A DNA stretch of 14,698 bases from Actinomycetota bacterium (lineage in GTDB: Bacteria; Actinomycetota; Thermoleophilia; Gaiellales; Gaiellaceae), in the NCBI GenBank assembly GCA_013695295.1, contig JACDAS010000276.1, positions 1 to 14,698 on the forward strand. The letters are read 5' to 3'. Below are positions 1-6,599 of the stretch, one piece after another. Position numbers and translations under genes: made by a program. A model generated the notes under the pieces. It was given only the letters and a program-made list of their open reading frames with translations. It was not told the origin of the DNA and searched no databases. Position 1 is the stretch's first letter; each line of letters begins with the position of its first letter.

Positions 1-306
1 GTACGCCCGCTCCTGTTCACGCGTGAGGAAGGCTCCGGGCCGGCGATGCGACGGCCAGACCGAGCGCAGTGCCCGCTCCAGGTTCTCGGGTTGGCGGTCA
101 AGCAGCGGCAGACCGAAGAAGCGCTCGAGCGCGTGATGAACAGCATTCGCCTGGCAGAGAACAGGGCTCGGCTGCTCGTCGCGTGGCAGCCGTTCGACGT
201 CAGACAAGTAGAACGACTGCGGGCACGAGCGATAGCGACCGAGTGCGGCTGGCGACAGGCGATCGGGAAACGAGGCGAGGGCGTCGGCGACACCGCCGCT
301 GCTCAC
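1..306 (-). CDS. RecB/Cas4-type PD-(D/E)XK nuclease, N-terminal part (cut by window edge)
   Basis: The 102 visible residues run off the left edge of the window. They contain the entry motif of the RecB-like exonuclease family (PF12705/COG2887 type): LSPAALGRYRSCPQSFYLSD near residues 18-37, then a helix with VHHALERFF. Family members usually read SPSxLxxYxxCPxxFxY followed by GxxxHxxLE. Here the usual glycine before the histidine helix is replaced (QANAVHHALE). The catalytic D/E-x-K strands would lie outside the window. The start is GTG at 306, whose GTGA overlaps the stop of the upstream sigma-like gene, so translation is probably coupled; there is no strong ribosome binding site of its own. 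Family members act in DNA repair or in defence against foreign DNA. The family call is fairly firm; the specific role is unknown. Confidence 0.72.
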   Translation of the reverse strand, partial: MSSGGVADALASFPDRLSPAALGRYRSCPQSFYLSDVERLPRDEQPSPVLCQANAVHHALERFFGLPLLDRQPENLERALRSVWPSHRRPGAFLTREQERAY

Positions 307-587
307 GCAGCCCGCCGAATCTCAGTATCGACGGCGCCTACAGCAAGACGGCGCCGCAGCCGCTCTAGCGCCTGCTCCTCGGCTGCCTCAACCGCCGCTG
401 TCGGAGCATCGAGCACACGGGCAACAACGGCGGGCGACAGTTCCGGCCCGTAGCCGTAGCGGAGCAGAATGACATCACGTTCGAAGCAGGGCAGAGCGTG
501 AACTAGGCTCCTGACGAAGCCTGGGGCGAAGCGATGGCGATTGCTCGATGGCATCCGCCAGAGGGTGCTGAGTGAGACTGCCTGCAC
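303..587 (-). CDS. Small protein resembling sigma-70 region 4 (helix-turn-helix)
   Basis: A 94-residue protein. Residues about 32-80 read like sigma factor region 4: LPCFERDVILLRYGYG, then LSPAVVARVLDAP as the first helix, a turn, and AVEAAEEQALERLRRRL as the recognition helix and tail. Complete sigma factors also carry region 2, which is absent, so this is either a stand-alone DNA-binding protein or a domain remnant. The start is GTG at 587, chosen because GGAAGGGAG lies five bases upstream. Its TGA overlaps the GTG of the nuclease gene (GTGA), which implies co-expression. Overlapping palindromes at 643-660 lie upstream and could be an operator. Target promoters cannot be inferred. The domain resemblance is read by eye. 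Confidence 0.6.
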   Translation of the reverse strand: MQAVSLSTLWRMPSSNRHRFAPGFVRSLVHALPCFERDVILLRYGYGPELSPAVVARVLDAPTAAVEAAEEQALERLRRRLAVGAVDTEIRRAA

Positions 588-744
588 AGCGACTCCCTTC
601 CGTTGAGGGGGAGCAGCGCGTCTGAGGCGCGCAGCCCCTATTGATGATCACTTGATCAACAGTAGGACGCGAAGCGGCGGAATTCGAATTGCACGCCCAT
701 GGCGGAGGCGAGACCGCCCGTAGACTCGATGGGGAAGCTCCGTC

Positions 745-882
745 ATGGACCCCGGTAATGCATCCCCTCTCGATCCGGAGCTGCGCCCGACCCAGGTCGA
801 CTGGGTCAGGGTGCAAAAATCACGCATTGGTGGCCTCGGCGTCATCCAGGGCGTACGGGAGCGGCTGAGCGAGATGGGGTAG
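745..882 (+). CDS. Possible 45-residue protein, unrecognised
   Basis: ATG at 745 with GGGGAAG seven bases upstream, stop TAG at 880-882. The product is hydrophilic and ends in a plausible helix (GVIQGVRERLSEMG). It lies 46 bases before the Abi gene on the same strand, so it could be a short upstream partner. No family was recognised, and an ORF of this length is expected by chance in high-GC DNA. Confidence 0.2.
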   Translation: MDPGNASPLDPELRPTQVDWVRVQKSRIGGLGVIQGVRERLSEMG

Positions 883-887
883 CGCCC

Positions 888-914
888 GCAGCCCCTCGCC
901 CCGCAGAGGGCTGC
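888..914 (+). repeat. Hairpin upstream of the Abi gene
   Basis: GCAGCCC at 888-894 pairs with GGGCTGC at 908-914, and CTC/GAG extends the stem with one bulged C. There is no T tract, so it is not a typical terminator. It ends 15 bases before the GTG at 929 and would lie in the leader or at the end of the tiny upstream ORF. Confidence 0.35.
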
Positions 915-928
915 TACAAGAACCACTC

Positions 929-1447
929 GTGAGCGAGGCGCGGGCAGCCGGGATGATGCGGAAGGAGATCCACCGGCTCGTCAATCTCTACATCGGCGTG
1001 TCGGACGGGTACCTCGGCGATTTCAGCTACCGAACCCACCACGACTTCTACCCGGTCTACTGCGACCTCGACATCAACCCGAACGACTACGCAGGAACTA
1101 CACGCGAACGGTTCATCGAGTTCCTCTCGAGCCGGCCACCTCATGAGCAGGCGACAATCGTCCGCGGGGTTCTCGAGAAGTATCCGCCCGGCAGCACGCC
1201 GCTCCGCAGCAAGGAGATCCACGACGAATACCGTGCAATCGCCGACCGGCTGGAACGCGGCGCGATGGTGGCCGGGGATGCGCCCGCGGCCACGGCCGAC
1301 GTAGTACAGCGCGCGATCGACGACGTGCAGGTGCAGCTTGACAAGGGTGAGCCGACCAACGCGGTGGACAGAGTCCACACGTCCCTGCACGGTCATCTGC
1401 AGCACCTATGCGAGGCAGCCGGCATCGACTACGACAGGAAGACGTGA
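929..1447 (+). CDS. Abortive infection family protein, N-terminal portion of a split gene
   Basis: 172 residues. The N-terminal domain contains LYIGVSDGYLGDFSYRTHHD, PVYCDLDINPNDY and TTRERFIEFL, a pattern I associate with the N-terminal part of abortive-infection (Abi_C-containing) proteins. From about residue 132 it enters the Abi_C domain: DDVQVQLDKGEPTNAVDRVHTSLHGHLQHLCEAAGIDYD. The frame then stops at TGA 1445-1447, while the rest of the domain continues without loss in another frame from 1444. Possible starts are GTG 929, ATG 953 and ATG 956; none has a strong ribosome binding site. Abi_C proteins are thought to belong to the HEPN RNase superfamily and to arrest phage-infected cells. 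This half lacks the HEPN R...H motif, so on its own it should be inactive. Confidence 0.7.
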   Translation: MSEARAAGMMRKEIHRLVNLYIGVSDGYLGDFSYRTHHDFYPVYCDLDINPNDYAGTTRERFIEFLSSRPPHEQATIVRGVLEKYPPGSTPLRSKEIHDEYRAIADRLERGAMVAGDAPAATADVVQRAIDDVQVQLDKGEPTNAVDRVHTSLHGHLQHLCEAAGIDYDRKT

Positions 1448-1695
1448 GCACGGCGCTGCTGAAGAAGCTCCGACGCCAGCATCCGGAACTTCAGGATCTC
1501 GGCCCCCGCTCTCAGGACATCGAGAAGGTGCTGAACGCCGCCGGTGCGATGCTTGACGCTCTGACGCCCGTTCGGAACAACGCAAGCCTCGCGCACCCGA
1601 ACAAGGAACTACTCGGACGAGATGAAGCCCAACTCGTCGTGAACGCAGGCCGGACGCTGCTGATGTACCTCGATCGGAAGGTCGGGGCGGCGTAG
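1444..1695 (+). CDS. Abi_C/HEPN-like C-terminal half of the split abortive-infection gene
   Basis: 83 residues in the frame shifted relative to 929-1447. The sequence LLKKLRRQHPEL, IEKVLNAAGAMLDALTPVRNNASLAHPN, and AQLVVNAGRTLLMYLDRKVG completes the Abi_C domain. RNNASLAH (about residues 43-50) fits the HEPN RNase signature of Arg, a polar residue, then His. GTG at 1444-1446 overlaps the upstream TGA as GTGA, and AGGAAG lies three bases before the GTG, so reinitiation to make a second subunit is possible. The alternatives are a recent frameshift mutation or a sequencing error in one original gene. Reading the two frames as one chain gives a continuous family-like protein of about 250 residues. 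Confidence 0.65.
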   Translation: MSTALLKKLRRQHPELQDLGPRSQDIEKVLNAAGAMLDALTPVRNNASLAHPNKELLGRDEAQLVVNAGRTLLMYLDRKVGAA

Positions 1696-1774
1696 GAGTC
1701 GAGGGGTGGTTGCGCTGACGACCGCCGCGTCACAGTCATTGCTGCCGCGGCAGGCGACGCTGTCGTCGCGGAAC

Positions 1775-2290
1775 TCAGTCAGTCGGCGCCGAGGCAGGCG
1801 CCGCCAGCGGCGACGCTCTGCGAGCGCCAGCCATTCCTCTCGGCGCGTCGGCGTTTCCACTCAGCTCCTGCAGTACGCGGCGAAGAGCCGGATGTCCTGC
1901 GCGCGCGGCAAAGGCAACCGGTGGCGCGGGCGGGGTGGTCGCCTGCCGTGCAAGAGCCTTCCGCGCCGCAGCCCGCTGGAGCCGCAGCTGCGGCGCGATC
2001 AGCCCGACCCAGGCCAGCTCGAACTCGCTGATCAGGTAGCGGCTGCCGATCATCCGCGCCGGCAGCGTGCCGCGGGCGATGCGCCCGCCGAGGCTGTTGA
2101 CGGCCAGGCCGGTCAAGGCGCTGGCTTCGACCGTCGTCAGCAGCACGTCGTCGAAGCCGGCGTCGCCGGGCGTCGGGCCCCAGACCTCGTGCCAGGCCGC
2201 ACGGATGATCTCGTCGATCGTCAGGCCGGCAACGCCGTGCAGGTTGCTGGGGATCGCGGCGTAGCTTCTAACGGCGCCCCAACAAAGCAC
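1775..2290 (-). pseudogene. Tyrosine recombinase remnant: only the tail after the catalytic Tyr, with HTH domain
   Basis: The ORF spans GTG 2290 to TGA 1775. From about 2265 downward it aligns without gaps to the C-terminus of the complete integrase at 4776-6326 (YAAIPSNLHGVAGLT against YADIPEKMHGIAGLT), with about 60 of 95 residues identical by hand count. The match begins at the residue equivalent to the catalytic Tyr. Everything upstream (core-binding domain, R, K, H/R box) is missing, so it cannot recombine DNA. The kept part contains an excisionase-type helix-turn-helix (LLTTVEASALTGL ... GSRYLISEFELAW), followed by a 70-residue tail rich in Ala, Arg and Pro that the complete copy lacks. 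Its start lies 21 bases after the membrane-protein stop on the same strand, so it might be co-transcribed and reused as a DNA-binding protein. The divergence points to a different, older element rather than a recent duplication. Confidence 0.75.
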
Positions 2291-2311
2291 CGAGGCGGTC
2301 GAAGCGGTCAG

Positions 2312-4264
2312 CTAAGCGCGGCGAAACAAAGGCCCGAATGGACGTACCTTGGCCAGCTGGTCGAGCGATGGCGCCAGCAAGAGGTCGAGGGCTGTCTTGG
2401 TGACGATGCCCCAGAGGAAGGCGTTGGCGTAGTCGATCCAGTCGCCCCAGGCCTTGTCCATGTAGAGGGTGCTCATGCCGGTGACGACTGCGATCAGGAA
2501 GGCAACAATGGCGAGCGCCGCCTCTCGGCGGAACCCGAACTCCTTCAGCTTCTCGAGCTCGGCGGCACTCGACGAAAGCGGCGCGGGTAGCGGCTGCGTA
2601 ACCGGCGCCGGTGCGGCGGGCACCTCGGGGTAAATGCGTTCAAGGAGACCGCCCTCAACCAAGTTCCAGCTCGTAACCCCAGTGAGTGTTCGCACGAACT
2701 CCGAAGCCTTAAGCTTACGGCCTACCTGGAGATCGTGAATGCTCTTGTGCACCTCGGCCAAGGCGCCCTCAATGTCCTCGGAGGCGAACTGAGTCTCATC
2801 CCGCACCTCCCACAGTCGCCCCGCCAAGGCCTCTAGTGAACGCGCGCACGCATCGTTCTTGTCATCGAGGGCATCGATCTGGCCTAACTCGTAAATGTAA
2901 TCGCTGATCAGCCGCTCATACTTCTTCCATGAAGTCGCCAGTGCGGTCTTGGTCTGGACGTCCTTGACCCGCTGACTGAGCTCGGCCAGGTCGAGGACGC
3001 GTTCTCCGCCAAACAAAGCAAGCGCGTCGGCGCGAAGCGGCGGCGGTTCGCCGTCGAGGCCAGGCTCACGCTTCGCCAGCGCATCGGTGGCCGTCTTCAA
3101 CGCCGGGAAGTCTGTGGCAAGGGCACGCAGTTCGGTCGCCGCCGTTGCCAGCTTTGCCAGACGCTCCTCGATTTTCTTCACCTTTTCGGCGTCGAGCTGG
3201 CTGAACGAGGCGAAGCCGAGCGCGTCGATCTTCGTTTTCAGCTCCGTGCCTTCGCTGGCGGCCGCGCTGGCGACGGTGAAGCCGGCCCAGTCGGTGTCCT
3301 TGGCGGCGCGATCGAACTCGCCTTGGGCATCGTCGAGGTCGGTCAGGGTCTCCCCGAGTCGTAGCCGCAGGTTGAAGATCGCCCGGCCGGAGCCAGCCAG
3401 GCGCAACAGGAGCAACCCGGCCAGGATGCCTAGGGCCAGCATCCCCGCGGCCCAGCCCCAGGCGTCGGAGACGGCCGCCTTGATCGTCACGTCTCCGGCT
3501 TTGTCGTCTGCCGGAAGTAGGTCGACCTTTCCTTCGTAGTCGCCGACGCCGCTGATGTGGTCGAGAACCAGCTCGATCGTGCCGCCGCCACCTTCTTCTT
3601 TGACCTCGCCCCCATAGCGGACGCGGGCACTGCCGGCGTCTCCCGAGAGCGCCCCGACCTCACCGGTCGGCAGCGCAAGGGCGGCCGGGTCTTTCACCTC
3701 GACGCCTTCCTTGAGCGGGATCTCAACCTCGGCGTCGCCGCGACAGAAGTGACCAAACGGGACGTAGCAATGTACGGTCGCCTCCGTCGTCTCAACCGCC
3801 GGCTCGGGGTCGATGCTGCCGGCAGTACCGACGACGACCGTCAACGGCACCCGCACCCCCGCCCCACCGTTGACGAATGCGATCACCGTCCCCTGATAGC
3901 GGCCATCGGACGGCGCGGCTGTACCGGTGGCGCTCAGCTCTAGCGGCGCACCTTGTCCAGGGCGAAGCGGTCGAGTCGCGCCCTCGCCAGGGACGACCAG
4001 GCGTGCGCGGACGCAACCACGGCAAAGCGCCACCCCTTCGCCGTTCTTGATCGAGCTGACAGCGAGACCGATTTCCATCCGGCTTCCGGTGTCGTTGAGC
4101 AGTTCGCCAGCCTGCTTGGCGAGCTTGAGGTCGGCCCACTTGACCGTTAACTCCGCCGGCCGAAACTGAACCGGCGCCGACGCACTGTCAGCCGCAGCTC
4201 CAGCCGGAGCTAACGCCAGCGCAAGCGTGAACAGCCACATAAGCGGCCTCAACCTGCTGATCAC
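2312..4264 (-). CDS. Exported/membrane protein with extracellular beta-rich half and cytoplasmic coiled coil; unrecognised
   Basis: 650 residues, no family recognised. Order: signal peptide about 1-26 (Arg-rich start, hydrophobic core, AGAAADSA cut region); beta-rich outside part about 30-265 with Cys pairs CRGC (81, 84) and CYVPFGHFC (166, 174); transmembrane helix about 268-290 (GMLALGILAGLLLLRLA); long charged helical part about 300-540, probably coiled coil; Pro/Ala linker 548-562 (PAAPAPVTQPLPAP); second transmembrane helix about 582-602; a third hydrophobic stretch about 611-631 (DYANAFLWGIVTKTALDLLL). The predicted topology is a sensor-like outside domain and a large inside helical domain closed by a membrane hairpin. 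The start is GTG 4264; ATG at residue 9 would lose the positive n-region. It lies divergent to an XRE gene and between two integrase relatives, so it is likely cargo of a mobile element. Confidence 0.7.
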   Translation of the reverse strand: MISRLRPLMWLFTLALALAPAGAAADSASAPVQFRPAELTVKWADLKLAKQAGELLNDTGSRMEIGLAVSSIKNGEGVALCRGCVRARLVVPGEGATRPLRPGQGAPLELSATGTAAPSDGRYQGTVIAFVNGGAGVRVPLTVVVGTAGSIDPEPAVETTEATVHCYVPFGHFCRGDAEVEIPLKEGVEVKDPAALALPTGEVGALSGDAGSARVRYGGEVKEEGGGGTIELVLDHISGVGDYEGKVDLLPADDKAGDVTIKAAVSDAWGWAAGMLALGILAGLLLLRLAGSGRAIFNLRLRLGETLTDLDDAQGEFDRAAKDTDWAGFTVASAAASEGTELKTKIDALGFASFSQLDAEKVKKIEERLAKLATAATELRALATDFPALKTATDALAKREPGLDGEPPPLRADALALFGGERVLDLAELSQRVKDVQTKTALATSWKKYERLISDYIYELGQIDALDDKNDACARSLEALAGRLWEVRDETQFASEDIEGALAEVHKSIHDLQVGRKLKASEFVRTLTGVTSWNLVEGGLLERIYPEVPAAPAPVTQPLPAPLSSSAAELEKLKEFGFRREAALAIVAFLIAVVTGMSTLYMDKAWGDWIDYANAFLWGIVTKTALDLLLAPSLDQLAKVRPFGPLFRRA

Positions 4265-4434
4265 CTCGCCATCTTTTCACGTTGGCAACGCGAAGGCAAG
4301 AGCCCGAAAACTCGCGAGCGGGCCTCCCAACGTCCCATCCGCTGGCCGTACACAGCGCACGGCCGCGTCGCTCGCAAGGACGCCTGATCTGACTGACGAG
4401 GAAGAGCGGCGGCCCCGGTCACGAACTGGTCGGG
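4265..4434. promoter_or_regulatory. Shared upstream region of the divergent membrane-protein and XRE genes
   Basis: 170 bases with no ORF support. By position it must hold the promoters of both divergent genes and is the natural binding place for the XRE product. I cannot point to a convincing -35/-10 pair or to a clear inverted-repeat operator. Confidence 0.3.
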
Positions 4435-4740
4435 ATGACGAGTCGGACGAAGCGGTCGTTGCGCGAGGAGCTCCCCGCGCTGCTCGAGCAGCGCAATCGC
4501 TCTTTGCGCAGTCTGGCTGATGAAGTCGGCGTCAACGCCTCCTACCTGTCGCGGATCCTGCGCGAGGAAGCAGCGGGGGCGCGACGCCCGACGGCGGCGA
4601 TCGCCCAGCGGATCGCCGGGGCGCTCGACCTGCCGGCCGATTACTTCCCGGAGGCGCGTGAAGCTTTCGTCGTCGACCGCATCCGTGATGACGCGGAGCT
4701 ACGCGACCGCCTCTACGACCGGATGAGGCGCGGAAGTTGA
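4435..4740 (+). CDS. XRE-family helix-turn-helix regulator
   Basis: 101 residues. The HTH_3 domain spans about 9-68: LREELPALLEQRNRSLRSLA, DEVGVNASYLSRILREE (turn and recognition helix), then RRPTAAIAQRIAGALDLPADYF, the usual closing helices. A charged C-terminal tail (VVDRIRDDAELRDRLYDRM) may serve dimerisation. The start is ATG 4435; no clear ribosome binding site precedes it. Such small XRE proteins are typical repressors on mobile elements. It is divergent from the membrane protein and convergent with the integrase (35 bases between stops), so its likely target is the 170-base region between it and the membrane gene. Control of the int/xis promoter about 2 kb away is also possible. Confidence 0.85.
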   Translation: MTSRTKRSLREELPALLEQRNRSLRSLADEVGVNASYLSRILREEAAGARRPTAAIAQRIAGALDLPADYFPEAREAFVVDRIRDDAELRDRLYDRMRRGS

Positions 4741-4775
4741 GGCCCCGCGTACTCGCCGTCTGCACGGCATCCGCG

Positions 4776-6326
4776 TTAGCCTTTTGATCGCACCCGCTCC
4801 TCCGGCCCGATTAACCCGTGCCACACGAGGTTGAACTCACTGACCAGGTAGCGGGAGCCGCGACGCTCGCCGGGGAGCGTTCCTCGACGCAGACGCCCGC
4901 CGAGGGCGTTGACGCGGATCCCCGTCAACACACTCGCCTCTGCCGTCGTCAGCAGATTCTCCTCGTAGTCGGCGTCGCCCGGCATCGGGCCCCAGACCTG
5001 GCGCCAGGCGCGGCGAATGATCTTGTCGATCGTCAGGCCGGCGATGCCGTGCATCTTCTCGGGGATGTCCGCGTAGACCGAGTGCAGTGTCTGAGCGCTA
5101 TGCCCGAACTGGCGCGCTACCTCCTGCGAGGAGTAGTTGCCCTTGCCGTGATGGCGGCGCGCGTGCAACATCGTCGTCGCGCCGATATGCCGCAGCAGAT
5201 ACGGGTCGAACGCGCCTGGCGCTGAGGTCGCGCGCGTTGCTGCCAAGCCGGCGCGCTCGAGTGCCGGATACCAGACGTCATCACGCCAGTTGCCCCAGTC
5301 GAGCAGCCCACCGTCGCAGTTCGAGAAGACGAGCGCATCCAGATCCGGCTCGCCCTGCGCCTGCCAGACCAGCTCGAGCAGCTCGGCGATGGCGTCGAAC
5401 AGGTAGAGGACGCGCCGCCCGGTCTTCGGCTGGCCGAGCAGGAGATGGCCGCCGACATCTTTGACCGCCTCGTCAGCGGTGATGTGGCGCAGCCAGCCCT
5501 TCGCGTCCCGAAACCATGACCAGCGGGCAGCGCAGATGTCCTGGGGCCGCAAACCGGTCGCGATCAGGAACGGGACGACACGGCGCTCGATCAGCTTCGC
5601 CGCAGAGTCGGCGCGCATCCCGACGCCGACCTCGGCGAGGGTGCGCGGGTGCATCACCTCTGTCGGGCGGACACGCCGATGGCTGCCCGAGTGGCCGCCG
5701 CGTGAGCGCTCGCGCTTGAAGCGGATGATCCCGTGGAAGGGATTGCGCCGCACCACCCCGCGGACGCGGGCGTGCTCGAGGATGGCACTACCGACCTTCA
5801 AGATTGCGTCGGCAGCGGCAACCGGGAACTCGCCGGCGCGGCGATGGCTGACCGGGTAGGTCTTGTGCTTGACGATCTTCTGCTTGATCCGGTCGATTGC
5901 CAGCGGCTGCTCTTCGAGCTCGGCGAGCGTCAACTGACCAGCTATCGGCAGCAAGTCTTTCTCCATCACCCGTGCGTAGTCGCGCCGCGTGATCACGTCG
6001 AGGATCAGCCCGGCCTCGGGCCAGTAAGCCTCGTCCGCGTAGCGCTCAAGCGTCCAGCCGCGAATGCCGAGGACAGTTTGCGTCGCTGGGTCGCCGACGC
6101 TAATCCGCGCCTGCTCCTTGATCCTGGCCCGCAGCTCAGCCGCCTCCTGCCAACTACCGACGGTGCCGCCGGGCAGGCCCCCGGCGCCGCGGTAGTGGAA
6201 ACGGCGGTTGCCGTCGCCGTCGAGACGCAGGTAGACCTCGCCGCCGATCGCCCTCTGCGCGCCCTTGCCGAGCTTGCGCAGCTCCTTCTCGGCGCGGCGC
6301 AGCTGAGCCTCAGAGGGAGCCTTCAC
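4776..6326 (-). CDS. Tyrosine recombinase/integrase with a fused C-terminal excisionase-type HTH
   Basis: 516 residues, longer than the usual 350-430. An N-terminal basic part (1-90) is followed by a core-binding domain (about 90-205) and the catalytic domain (about 225-425). Visible active-site residues: R260 in IATGLRPQDICAARW, K301 in GQPKTGRRVLYL, R379 in DPYLLRHIGATT, H409 in QFGHSAQTLHSVY and nucleophile Y418. The His of the HxxR box is Tyr here (Y376), a variant of a position known to tolerate change. Residues about 458-505 (LLTTAEASVLTGI ... GSRYLVSEFNLVW) form a MerR/excisionase-like HTH_17 domain, an unusual fusion. GTG 6326 overlaps the xis stop (GTGA) and has GGAGGG four bases upstream. 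It lies at the element edge next to mutY, as expected for an integrase. No attachment site or tRNA is visible. Confidence 0.9.
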   Translation of the reverse strand: MKAPSEAQLRRAEKELRKLGKGAQRAIGGEVYLRLDGDGNRRFHYRGAGGLPGGTVGSWQEAAELRARIKEQARISVGDPATQTVLGIRGWTLERYADEAYWPEAGLILDVITRRDYARVMEKDLLPIAGQLTLAELEEQPLAIDRIKQKIVKHKTYPVSHRRAGEFPVAAADAILKVGSAILEHARVRGVVRRNPFHGIIRFKRERSRGGHSGSHRRVRPTEVMHPRTLAEVGVGMRADSAAKLIERRVVPFLIATGLRPQDICAARWSWFRDAKGWLRHITADEAVKDVGGHLLLGQPKTGRRVLYLFDAIAELLELVWQAQGEPDLDALVFSNCDGGLLDWGNWRDDVWYPALERAGLAATRATSAPGAFDPYLLRHIGATTMLHARRHHGKGNYSSQEVARQFGHSAQTLHSVYADIPEKMHGIAGLTIDKIIRRAWRQVWGPMPGDADYEENLLTTAEASVLTGIRVNALGGRLRRGTLPGERRGSRYLVSEFNLVWHGLIGPEERVRSKG

Positions 6327-6598
6327 GCAGCCCTCCTCGCCTGCGCGGCGACCTTGCGCTGCTTCAGCTCCTCGAGCTCTGGCACCGCGAAGCGCGGCGT
6401 CGACGGCTGCGTAACAGTCACAGGCGCAGCGCCAGCGTTCAGGTACCCGTCGATGCTCTCCCGCAGGACGAGAGCGCGGCTACCGACTTTGACCCGCAGC
6501 AGCTCGCCCCCGTCGCAGAGGCGATCAATCGTCCGCACGGAAACGGCGAGTAGATTGGCGGCATCGAGCCGACTGAGAAGAAGTGACGCAGTTTCCAC
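6323..6598 (-). CDS. Excisionase-like (HTH_17) DNA-binding protein upstream of int
   Basis: 91 residues from GTG 6598. Residues about 8-52 form a winged-helix HTH_17 domain: LSRLDAANLLAVSVRTIDRL, DGGELLRVKVGSRALVLRES and IDGYL, as in excisionases that bend DNA and set the direction of integrase action. A C-terminal tail is rich in Pro, then charged (ELEELKQRKVAAQARRA). It overlaps the integrase start by four bases (GTGA), so the two are made together. The same frame stays open up to GTG 6805, but that 69-residue extension has poor GC3, many rare codons and overlaps the repeat array, so I prefer the short start; no strong ribosome binding site decides it. The HTH resembles the integrase's own C-terminal domain. 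Confidence 0.7.
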   Translation of the reverse strand: METASLLLSRLDAANLLAVSVRTIDRLCDGGELLRVKVGSRALVLRESIDGYLNAGAAPVTVTQPSTPRFAVPELEELKQRKVAAQARRAA

Positions 6599-6599
6599 T

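Larger units (their letters stand above)
588..928. other. 341-base spacer between divergent operons; palindromes, possible tiny ORF
   Basis: No recognisable gene family. On the minus-strand side, TGATGATCACTTGATCAA at 643-660 contains two overlapping palindromes (TGATCA and TTGATCAA) and may be an operator for the sigma-like gene. A 45-codon plus-strand ORF (745-882) and a hairpin (888-914) lie before the Abi gene. I see no tRNA and no convincing -35/-10 pair. Confidence 0.4.

Noticed and set aside
675..700. tRNA T-loop-like TTCGAAT
   Set aside because: Flanking bases do not form a T stem and no acceptor or anticodon arms can be drawn.
475..926. Two minus-strand ORFs over the 588-928 spacer
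   Set aside because: Compositionally random, no family likeness and no ribosome binding site, and one overlaps the sigma-like gene.
1706..2590. 294-residue plus-strand ORF
   Set aside because: Arg/Ser/Gln-rich antisense of the integrase remnant and the end of the membrane protein; the minus strand has clear homology.
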